Shown here: in pieces, positions 1 to 5,924 of the stretch
How the letters are laid out: every line of letters starts with the position of its first letter
Numbering within the stretch: the stretch's first letter is position 1
Source: Candidatus Hermodarchaeota archaeon
Lineage (GTDB): Archaea > Asgardarchaeota > Hermodarchaeia > Hermodarchaeales > Hermodarchaeaceae
Reading direction: 5' to 3'
DNA length: 12,483 nt
Assembly: GCA_016840185.1 (NCBI GenBank)
Contig: JAEOSV010000328.1
Location: forward strand, 1-12,483
Position numbers and translations under genes: made by a program
The notes under the pieces: model-generated
What the model saw: the letters and a program-made list of their open reading frames with translations, nothing else
Databases searched by the model: none
Told to the model about the DNA's origin: nothing

Positions 1-2
1 CC

Positions 3-200
3 GCAACGGACCGATGGATCGACAATATAGTGGTTAGTAATACTGTGGATATTGATCCCCCGGATGGCACACCTCCTACGACGCCAACGGACGGAATCCC
101 CCCGGGTATTCCTGGATTTCCCGCGATTGCCATTGCCGTGGGGCTTGTGAGCGCAGTGACCATCAGCGTACTGTATCGGCGCCGGCAATCACCCACATAA
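3..200 (+). CDS. C-terminal fragment of a membrane-anchored surface protein (paralogue A)
   Basis: The open frame enters from the left edge and ends at TAA 198-200, leaving 65 visible residues. They start with WIDNIVVSN, which matches WIDNLQVNN and WIDNIYVDT in the two complete surface proteins at 8830-9672 and 11420-12295, so this is a third member of that family. A Pro/Thr-rich stalk (PPDGTPPTTPTDGIPPG) follows, then one hydrophobic helix (FPAIAIAVGLVSAVTISVL) and a short basic tail YRRRQSPT. This is the usual layout of an extracellular domain held by a single C-terminal membrane span. The tail lacks the KKV-x-ITPG stretch of the other two members. The catalytic or binding domain itself lies outside the window. 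A hairpin terminator follows at 224, and regulator 1 begins 171 nt downstream on the same strand. Confidence 0.8.
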   Translation, partial: ATDRWIDNIVVSNTVDIDPPDGTPPTTPTDGIPPGIPGFPAIAIAVGLVSAVTISVLYRRRQSPT

Positions 201-223
201 CCTAAGTAATCGACTTAACCCTT

Positions 224-257
224 GGGAGGTGTTTGCCTCCCCCCTTCTTTCTTTTTG
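224..257 (+). terminator. Hairpin terminator after surface protein A
   Basis: GGGAGG (224-229) pairs with CCTCCC (236-241) across a six-base loop and runs into a pyrimidine-rich tract ending in TTTTT. It lies 24 nt after the stop of the surface-protein fragment and separates it from the regulator promoter. Confidence 0.65.
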
Positions 258-318
258 ATGGGTTAAGTAGTAGTACCTTCCAAGCTGATAACGTTCGATA
301 AACGGGTCACCGATAGGG

Positions 319-358
319 TTTTTACTCCTTGGAAGTATAGGTTGGTTCCTTGGGTGGC
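319..358 (+). promoter_or_regulatory. Promoter and leader of regulator 1, shared with regulators 2 and 3
   Basis: A TATA-like TTTTTAC (319-325) is followed by AGTATAG (334-340) and then TGGTTCCTTGGGTGG (343-357). The same order and spacing occurs before regulator 2 (TATATACCC, AGTGTGTA, TGGTGCTTGGGTGG) and regulator 3 (TATTTACCC, AGTGTGTA, TGGTGCTTGGGTG). The distance from TATA start to GGGTG is 33-34 nt in all three, which puts the last block at or just after the expected transcription start. An 8-bp inverted repeat, CTTCCAAG (277-284) and CTTGGAAG (328-335), brackets this TATA box. Confidence 0.6.
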
Positions 359-371
359 ATGGAGGATGCCA

Positions 372-1352
372 GTGGATCTTATCGACAAACAGATTATCTT
401 GTTACTAGGTCAGAATCCACGAACTTCCTATCGGGCCTTGGGAAGGGCCCTTGGGTTATCAGTGGCGACGGTACGTAGCCGGGTGTTGAAACTTGAAGCC
501 AGCAACGTGATACGGCGATATATGCTCTTCCCGAGCTATGCTATGATGGGTGCGTCGTTTTGGACAGCCATTTTGAATATCGCAAATCCGCCTCCCAGTG
601 AAGAGCTCCGAGAGCATCTTGGAAACCATCCGATGATTGAATGGGTAGATTTCCTCGGTGACGGGAATGTGATGTGTTTTGGCAATTATGTTGGTTCCAG
701 GGAATTAGATGAACTCACCTTATTCTTACATGAACTGGAACCAGTCAACGACATTGAATTTCATACCTTCCTTGTTGAAAAAGGAAAGAAATGTTCTCTC
801 ACATCGATGCATCTCCAAGTATTACGTTGTCTTCGACAAGATGTTCGCATGCCCGTCAGTGACATTGCGCTTCGCACGCGACTAACCCAACGGCGCGTCC
901 GAAAACTCTTAGCTGCTCTTATTGGTACCAATGGGTCTTTAGTGGAAACTTGGTTTCATGAAAAAGGCATCGGAGATTATCGGACCACCCAACAATGTTT
1001 TCATCCACGAGTCGATTGTGATGTAGCAGAAGGTGGCTTGACACGATTTTTAGCTCGTATTGCATACCGTGGAGGCGATGCACAGCGGCGAAAGATTGCG
1101 GCGTTCCTCCAACGTGAATATCCCCTCGAATACTGGTTCACGTTTGCGAGTGCTTCTGCTCCCGTGCTTTTTTCTATGTTTCTCGTCGAACTTGCTAGTT
1201 ACTCGCCACAAATCATTAATCGGATCAACAAACTGGTTGGAGTTGAATCCGTTCGACCGATTGTCTATTATGCGCACCACTTCTATCCTAGTCTAGTGGA
1301 TCGGTATTGGGAGCAATTATTCAGCACATCAGAGCCTCCTCCCCCGGGATAG
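372..1352 (+). CDS. Four-domain Lrp/AsnC-like transcription regulator (regulator 1)
   Basis: Predicted cytoplasmic DNA-binding protein of 326 residues, about twice the usual Lrp length. Residues 1-52 form an AsnC-type winged helix (DKQIILLLGQNPRTSYRALG, then LSVATVRSRVLKLE). Residues 55-138 look like an Lrp ligand-binding alpha/beta domain ending in NDIEFHTFLVEKG. A second helix-turn-helix spans about 143-185 (LQVLRCLRQDVRMPVSDIA, TQRRVRKLL). A second alpha/beta domain follows at about 224-310 (LARIAYRGGD to VRPIVYYAHHF). The linker carries CFHPRVDCD (Cys209, His211, Cys216), which is conserved in regulator 2. GTG at 372 is preferred because GGAGG (361-365) sits six bases upstream and regulator 3 can only start at the equivalent codon. 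ATG 366 and TTG 342 are alternatives. Effector and targets are unknown. A hydrolase gene follows after 67 nt on the same strand. Confidence 0.85.
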   Translation: MDLIDKQIILLLGQNPRTSYRALGRALGLSVATVRSRVLKLEASNVIRRYMLFPSYAMMGASFWTAILNIANPPPSEELREHLGNHPMIEWVDFLGDGNVMCFGNYVGSRELDELTLFLHELEPVNDIEFHTFLVEKGKKCSLTSMHLQVLRCLRQDVRMPVSDIALRTRLTQRRVRKLLAALIGTNGSLVETWFHEKGIGDYRTTQQCFHPRVDCDVAEGGLTRFLARIAYRGGDAQRRKIAAFLQREYPLEYWFTFASASAPVLFSMFLVELASYSPQIINRINKLVGVESVRPIVYYAHHFYPSLVDRYWEQLFSTSEPPPPG

Positions 1353-1419
1353 TGAGGTTTTGTGAAATGGAATGGCTTTTGTGGTCAGGAGGCGTAGTGG
1401 CTGGGAAATGATATAGAAG

Positions 1420-2214
1420 TTGGTGGTCGGATTGAAAAGTGATGAATCAAAGGGATTGCCTGAGTTTGGGCACTATTTAGATGTGAACGGGCTCCGTATG
1501 TATTATGAGGATCGAGGAAAAGGTGCTCCATTGATTTTGGTGCATGGTGGATTATTTACGGGGCGTCTTGGATGGGGAGACCTCAGACAGCGGTTTGCTC
1601 AGCATTTCCGCTTGATTGTTCCTGATGGTCGAGGGTGTGGTCGAACGGATAATCCCCAGAACATAATGGATTATAGAGTTATGGCCGATGATGTGGTGGC
1701 GTTAGCCAAGGCTTTAGATTTGGCGAATCCGATTGTCGGTGGGTGGAGTGATGGCGGGCAAATTGCATTAGAAGTTGGGATTCGGCATCCTGGTTTCGCC
1801 AGGGCTCTGGTTGTGGGTGGGGCAATGCATCAGTTGACCCAAAAGACAAAGGATGGTCTTGCACGCGTTCCTCAATGGCTGGATTCTGAACCCGAACTGA
1901 AAGAAATGCTGAGAGCCGCCCATAGTCATGTCTACGGATTCGAATATTTAGAAACATTTGTCAACATGCAGGTGCAGATGTGGAGTGATCCTTCGAACTA
2001 TCCGCAGGACGCTATTAAGGAGATTGAGGTGCCTACGCTCCTCATTGTAGGAGATAAAGACGAAGCAGTACCTCTCGAAACCCAAATTGAAATGCATAAC
2101 TTAATGCCCAATACCGAGTTAGCCATCATCCCCAATATGTCACATATGAATTACATCGACGAACGTAGTAAGATTTTCTCTACTGTCATTCTGGATTTTC
2201 TCTCAAGGGTTTAA
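1420..2214 (+). CDS. Alpha/beta-fold hydrolase
   Basis: Probable soluble esterase, lipase or related hydrolase of 264 residues. Visible features are the oxyanion-hole HGG (42-44), the nucleophile elbow GWSDGG with Ser110, the acid in GDKDE (Asp214) and the base in MSHMNY (His242). The full Ser-Asp-His triad and an ordinary family length suggest an active enzyme; the substrate cannot be read from sequence. The start is uncertain. TTG 1420 follows an in-frame TAG, GTG 1423 is next, and TTG 1432 has GGTGGT five bases upstream. The gene lies 67 nt after regulator 1 on the same strand and may be read with it. It ends tail-to-tail with the - strand gene at 2261. Confidence 0.85.
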   Translation: MVVGLKSDESKGLPEFGHYLDVNGLRMYYEDRGKGAPLILVHGGLFTGRLGWGDLRQRFAQHFRLIVPDGRGCGRTDNPQNIMDYRVMADDVVALAKALDLANPIVGGWSDGGQIALEVGIRHPGFARALVVGGAMHQLTQKTKDGLARVPQWLDSEPELKEMLRAAHSHVYGFEYLETFVNMQVQMWSDPSNYPQDAIKEIEVPTLLIVGDKDEAVPLETQIEMHNLMPNTELAIIPNMSHMNYIDERSKIFSTVILDFLSRV

Positions 2215-2215
2215 T

Positions 2216-2233
2216 AAGACCACACTGCGTGTT
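2216..2233 (+). repeat. 18-nt repeat after the hydrolase stop (copy 1)
   Basis: AAGACCACACTGCGTGTT begins two bases after the hydrolase stop codon, in the gap between convergent genes. A copy with two mismatches lies at 4633-4650, also just after a + strand stop in a convergent gap. The core CACACTGYGTG is close to palindromic. Role unknown; a transcription-end element is one possibility. Confidence 0.45.
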
Positions 2234-2260
2234 AGGGGAGGATTTGTTGAAACCTTTCTC

Positions 2261-3127
2261 TCATTCTTTGTCAGTGAGTGGCCAGATGTCGTCGAAGAAC
2301 TCCTTGGACGGATGGGTGAAATCCTTTGTGATGCGGGTGTCGTAGTAGACACAGTCGCAGTAGGGGTCACCGTTGACGAGGGTGTGGTGCATGGTGAGTT
2401 TGAAGTGTTTGTTGAAGCTATGAACGCCTTCATAGTCCCCATAACAGCAGGTGAGGAACTTGAGCTCCTCATCAGGAACGTCAGCTAAGAGCGCGTGGTG
2501 AAGGCAAGTGTCTCGGCGCATAATCAGTTTGCCGTCTTTCACTTCGCCTACGTTGCCAACGACGCCCCACTCGCCCATTCCAAGCAGCATTTCGCGAAGC
2601 TCTTCAAGGGTCTCGAACCGATCATCGAGGTCTGCAACACGTAGTCGCATGTACTCATTGATGAAGTCTTTGAAGAGTTGAATAGCTGTTTCACGGGGGA
2701 GGGTCTCGGTCAAGATCTGCAGGTTCGTGTAGATAGGCATGTATCGTGCGCGCATGAACGTGCGTAATGTAACGGTTACTTTCGCATTTTTCCATTTCGT
2801 CTTCTTAGCTAGTTGGATGAGTTGGAACTGGTAATTGGGAAGAAGTCTAGCTAACAGGGGATACTCCTTGAGGTGGTCCAATTCGGCAATGAGGGGGGAA
2901 ATATCCGTCTCCTGTAACGAGAGATACTTATCGGTTAAGAGTTGCAGGTATCGGGATACAAGGTTTGCCACATAGTCTTCGACGTTATTCGGTTGTTGGG
3001 CTTTTATGACACCTAAGAGGTAATCGAAGCCCTGCAGGAGACGTTCTACATGTTCGAGAGGCTGATACTCTTGGGTTTTTTCGTCCATGATTTCGGGACG
3101 ACATTCTCCAACGTGTGTGAATTTCAT
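2261..3127 (-). CDS. ATC-hydrolase-like protein (L-2-amino-thiazoline-4-carboxylate hydrolase family)
   Basis: A 288-residue soluble protein. The C-terminal part resembles the ATC hydrolase family: RRDTCLHHALLADVP (Cys208), FLTCCYGDYEG (Cys227, Cys228, Asp231) and a final NGDPYCDCVYYDTR (Cys257, Cys259). That family was named for a step in bacterial L-cysteine formation from thiazolines, but most members are of unknown role, so the reaction here is inference. The first 190 residues are largely helical, begin with a Cys9-containing MKFTHVGECRPE and match nothing I recognise. The start at ATG 3125-3127 has no Shine-Dalgarno match; Met14 is an alternative. It is divergent from the methyltransferase and convergent with the alpha/beta hydrolase. 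The density of Cys in the C-terminal half suggests a thiol catalyst or a bound metal. Confidence 0.6.
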   Translation of the reverse strand: MKFTHVGECRPEIMDEKTQEYQPLEHVERLLQGFDYLLGVIKAQQPNNVEDYVANLVSRYLQLLTDKYLSLQETDISPLIAELDHLKEYPLLARLLPNYQFQLIQLAKKTKWKNAKVTVTLRTFMRARYMPIYTNLQILTETLPRETAIQLFKDFINEYMRLRVADLDDRFETLEELREMLLGMGEWGVVGNVGEVKDGKLIMRRDTCLHHALLADVPDEELKFLTCCYGDYEGVHSFNKHFKLTMHHTLVNGDPYCDCVYYDTRITKDFTHPSKEFFDDIWPLTDKE

Positions 3128-3253
3128 TATTAATCGAGTTCAGGAATTCTTAGGTTCTAACTTTTAGCTCTTTACATCAAGTACCTAAGAGAGAGAATAC
3201 GTGGAGCAGGGTGCTGGGATTGTCCATTGTTTCTTCTAAGTAGCCGATTTTTA

Positions 3254-3274
3254 GGAGGCAAGTCCTCCCTTTTT
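3254..3274 (+). terminator. Terminator-like hairpin with T-tract in a divergent gap
   Basis: GGAGG (3254-3258) pairs with CCTCC (3264-3268) across CAAGT and is followed by CTTTTT, the form of a + strand terminator. The gap 3128-3329 separates divergent genes, so no + strand gene lies upstream that would need termination. It may end a short untranslated transcript, or act as a conditional terminator in the methyltransferase leader. Confidence 0.4.
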
Positions 3275-3329
3275 CTGATTGGATGGGGATCGAGTCGTGA
3301 AACTCTTAACGGAAGAGAAGACATAGGTA

Positions 3330-4115
3330 ATGATAATGACTGATTTACCGGGTTTAGATGCATCAGGAGCACGAGAGATTGCCCAGCAGCTAGCTCAAAT
3401 TTCCGGTGGGCATATTTTGGATGTGGCTACAGGAAAAGGCGCTTTTATTGAGACGCTCATGAAGACGTTGAAGGCGTTTGACAGTTTCGTGGGTGTGGAT
3501 ATTGACCAAGAAGATTTGGCAAAGGCACGTGAAAAGTTTCAGGGTCAATCGGTGCAGTTCTTGGAGATGGATGCCACCAACTTAGACTTTGCTGATGCGT
3601 CCTTTGACACCGTTTGTATTGCCCACTCGCTGCATCATCTAACTGATATTCCCCGTGTGTTGGCGGAGATGACACGGGTGCTCAAACCGGGTGGGCATTT
3701 ATTTATCGAGGAAAACTATCAAGACGGTAAACAAAGTGAGGCGCAGCACATAGGAATCTTGGAGCACCACTGGACTGCAAAAATTGAGCGCATGCAAGGC
3801 ATCACACATAATGAAACGTTGTTGCGGAATCGAATAGTAGAATTTCTAAACGCACTCCACCTTAGTAATATCGAAGTTTTGGATTCTTCTCGGAATGTAA
3901 AATGCATATTCTGTGATCAGCGCTTTGAATGTGAAGATCCCAAATCGAAGGTCAATATTGAATTTTTTATTAAAGGAATCGACAAAACCCTTCAGGGTTT
4001 GACGCCCGATGAAAGAATTCCTGAAATAGTGGCTGAAGCTGAACAATTGAAACTTCGAGTCCATGAAACTGGCTTTGCTGATGCATCTTTGATTTTTGCC
4101 ATCGGAACGAAGTGA
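3330..4115 (+). CDS. Class I SAM-dependent methyltransferase
   Basis: Predicted cytoplasmic methyltransferase of 261 residues (259 from the second ATG). The SAM-binding Rossmann motifs appear in order: motif I ILDVATGKGAF (29-39), the acidic end of strand 2 in VGVDID (54-59), MDATNLDFADASFDTV (80-95) and RVLKPGGHLFIEE (116-128). This fits the Methyltransf_11/UbiE-like group, whose substrates range widely, so none is assigned. After the fold, KCIFCDQRFEC (Cys192, Cys195, Cys201) adds a possible metal-binding or redox cluster not typical of the core family. Two in-frame starts exist, ATG 3330 and ATG 3336; AGGT at 3325-3328 has better spacing for 3336. A GNAT gene follows 74 nt downstream on the same strand and may be co-transcribed. 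Confidence 0.85.
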   Translation: MIMTDLPGLDASGAREIAQQLAQISGGHILDVATGKGAFIETLMKTLKAFDSFVGVDIDQEDLAKAREKFQGQSVQFLEMDATNLDFADASFDTVCIAHSLHHLTDIPRVLAEMTRVLKPGGHLFIEENYQDGKQSEAQHIGILEHHWTAKIERMQGITHNETLLRNRIVEFLNALHLSNIEVLDSSRNVKCIFCDQRFECEDPKSKVNIEFFIKGIDKTLQGLTPDERIPEIVAEAEQLKLRVHETGFADASLIFAIGTK

Positions 4116-4189
4116 CCAGAGTCGCTGAAAACGGGATGAAGTGATACTAAACTTGAAAAGGCGTCTTTGACATATCGAACTGATTCAAA

Positions 4190-4627
4190 ATGAACATTGA
4201 ACGGGCAACAAAAAATGATATTCAATCGATTGCGGAGTGTTGGGTGGAGCTACGGTTACACCAGCGGGAACGTCCTGGCGGGTATCGACCATCGTTGTCT
4301 GCGATGATGCGACAAGTTGAGGCGAATTTTAATCGATCCCATTGTCATCACTTCGTTGCCAGAGATGCTGGGAAAGTGGTTGGTGCCGTGCTAGTGCGGT
4401 TGCGGAGCGGTGGACGCAGTGCCCTTCTAGCCCGGGCCTATGTGGTGCCTTCGTATCGTCGACGGGGGGTTATGCAAAAACTCGAAGACGCGGTTGTAAG
4501 GTTTCTTCAACAACAGGGGATTTCTACGCTGGATTTGACCGTTGTCCCATATAACGCCGAGGGGATGGCGACTTGGCCGACTTTGGGTTATTCACCTACC
4601 AAGATTGTGATGACAAAGCAAATTTGA
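4190..4627 (+). CDS. GNAT-family N-acetyltransferase
   Basis: A 145-residue single-domain acetyltransferase of normal GNAT length. Motif A, the acetyl-CoA pyrophosphate loop, is AYVVPSYRRRGVMQKLEDAVVRFL (about 83-106) with Arg90, Arg92 and Gly93. The preceding strands are HHFVARDAGKVVGAVLVRL (53-71). The C-terminal strand-helix-strand carries LDLTVVPYNAEGMATWPTLGY, the usual Asn/aromatic segment near the cofactor. Nothing visible tells whether it acetylates a protein, amine or antibiotic. It starts at ATG 4190 without a clear ribosome-binding site. It follows the methyltransferase on the same strand and ends 31 nt before the convergent small gene at 4659. Confidence 0.85.
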   Translation: MNIERATKNDIQSIAECWVELRLHQRERPGGYRPSLSAMMRQVEANFNRSHCHHFVARDAGKVVGAVLVRLRSGGRSALLARAYVVPSYRRRGVMQKLEDAVVRFLQQQGISTLDLTVVPYNAEGMATWPTLGYSPTKIVMTKQI

Positions 4628-4632
4628 CGGTC

Positions 4633-4650
4633 AAGATCACACTGTGTGTT
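4633..4650 (+). repeat. 18-nt repeat after the GNAT stop (copy 2)
   Basis: AAGATCACACTGTGTGTT matches the element at 2216-2233 at 16 of 18 positions and again sits just after a + strand stop in a convergent gap. Its GTGTG (4644-4648) can also pair with CACAC (4655-4659) to form a small hairpin. A nine-base part, AAGATCACA, recurs at 12301-12309 after the stop of surface protein C. Confidence 0.45.
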
Positions 4651-4658
4651 GAACCACA

Positions 4659-5000
4659 CTAGTAACTGGCAACGTGAATTCGCCACTCGTTGTTTTCCTT
4701 AACGAGTGTGAGGGGAACCGGTTTTCCACGTTGGCTCCCATCCTCATTGAACCGTTTGAAGAAGAGTTTTGCCCGTGACTCGGAAGCTGTGTCTTCGCGT
4801 TCAAATTTATAGCTTACACCAATTTCTGCGCGTTGACAGGCAGTGTCCCACCAATAGAAAGGCGTTCCTCGCTGTTCGAGTGTTCGAAGATTCCTTTCAG
4901 TCAGTGTGGCTTCCCACATCTTGCGATCTCCTTTCATCGCTGAATCATAATGAATCTGCCCAACCTTTTGTGCCGAGGTACCTTTTGGAATTTTCGTCAT
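4659..5000 (-). CDS. Small protein, possibly NTF2-like
   Basis: A 113-residue soluble protein with no signal peptide or membrane helix. An N-terminal helix pair (AQKVGQIHYDSAMKGDRKMWEATLTERNLRTLEQ) is followed by alternating strands (EIGVSYKFERED, RAKLFFKRFN, PVPLTLVKENNEWRIHVASY). That order, and a last strand with NNEWRI, is typical of NTF2-like proteins such as the SnoaL and DUF4878-type groups. This is a fold-level guess; no catalytic residue can be named. ATG 4998-5000 has a GGTG about 11 bases upstream. It is the last of three consecutive - strand genes, 108 nt after the dimethylarginine hydrolase, and may belong to that transcript or have its own promoter. Confidence 0.6.
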   Translation of the reverse strand: MTKIPKGTSAQKVGQIHYDSAMKGDRKMWEATLTERNLRTLEQRGTPFYWWDTACQRAEIGVSYKFEREDTASESRAKLFFKRFNEDGSQRGKPVPLTLVKENNEWRIHVASY

Positions 5001-5108
5001 TTAGACAACACCAACAATAATCCTGCTGGAAAGCACGGGTTACCCCCTAAAGGTTATTGCTTGTAGTTCTTACACTGCTGGAATCGTTACTGTTCACGTT
5101 TTTTCTGA

Positions 5109-5879
5109 TTAGAAAAGGAGAGATAGACAGGTGAGAGCCCCCTCGCATTTAGCAAATTCACTCATATTCAAACAGATGACGTCGAATCCAGCACCCTCGA
5201 TTCGCATTTGCGTTTTCGGGTATCCGCTGGTCATGATCACTGTGTCACCAATGGTCAGCGTATTGGCAGCATAGCCTTCTTCGTCGGGGACGATGATTTT
5301 ATCGAAGTCGGACAGGATTGGATGATCAGCAAAGGGTTTTGTTGCAACCATGATGTTGTTGTCCAGATAGGTGATGTGGCTTTTGAGGTGGATGAGGTCT
5401 GGGTCCTCAATGGTATCAATAGGTATTTCAAAAAACGTTTGCATCTGCTCGACACCAGTTCGGTTTGTGCGCTGACTAATTCCACTGATCATCCGATTGG
5501 GTAAATGGATCACGTCTCCTCCTTCTAAAGTGCCGGGAGTTTTAACACGGCTCACAGACAAATATTCTTGAAGGATCTCTGCAACTGCTTCTTCTTCTCC
5601 GCGTCTACTTGTCTTTGCGAGACGTGCAATCAGAACTTTTCCAACATGGATGATTGCGGTATCTTCGACGAAACAAGAATCGGGATGTTCATCATCCTGA
5701 GCTAGTCGAATGACATCCAGTCCCAGTTCCGCCAAGGTGTCTGCATATCGTGCGTGTTGGTCGCGGGCCCGAGTCACGTTCAGAGTATGGTGTAGTGGAT
5801 GAGAAGAAATACAACGCGAATATCGGGCCCCAGGTTCACGAACCAACGCACGTTTGGGCATCATTGTTAGGTCATCCAT
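5109..5879 (-). CDS. ddaH: N(G),N(G)-dimethylarginine dimethylaminohydrolase
   Basis: Hydrolyses N-omega-methylated arginines to citrulline plus methylamine or dimethylamine; member of the guanidine-modifying pentein superfamily. Its 256 residues match the bacterial enzyme's length. Conserved elements in order are SRCISSHPLH (21-30), CFVEDTA (69-75), GTLEGGDV with Glu119, LKSHITYLD with His168, and KCEGALTCLS with the nucleophile Cys251. This gives the expected Cys-His-Glu triad in the expected places. Close relatives (arginine deiminase-like penteins) cannot be fully excluded, but the short length and the VED and CLS motifs favour DDAH. ATG 5877-5879 is the longest start; Met6 or Met7 are possible. 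It lies 45 nt downstream of the phosphate transporter gene on the same strand, so the two are probably transcribed together. Confidence 0.8.
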   Translation of the reverse strand: MDDLTMMPKRALVREPGARYSRCISSHPLHHTLNVTRARDQHARYADTLAELGLDVIRLAQDDEHPDSCFVEDTAIIHVGKVLIARLAKTSRRGEEEAVAEILQEYLSVSRVKTPGTLEGGDVIHLPNRMISGISQRTNRTGVEQMQTFFEIPIDTIEDPDLIHLKSHITYLDNNIMVATKPFADHPILSDFDKIIVPDEEGYAANTLTIGDTVIMTSGYPKTQMRIEGAGFDVICLNMSEFAKCEGALTCLSLLF

Positions 5880-5924
5880 TGGTGTTTCTAGAAATAGGAT
5901 TTACCGATTGTTAATCAATGATTG

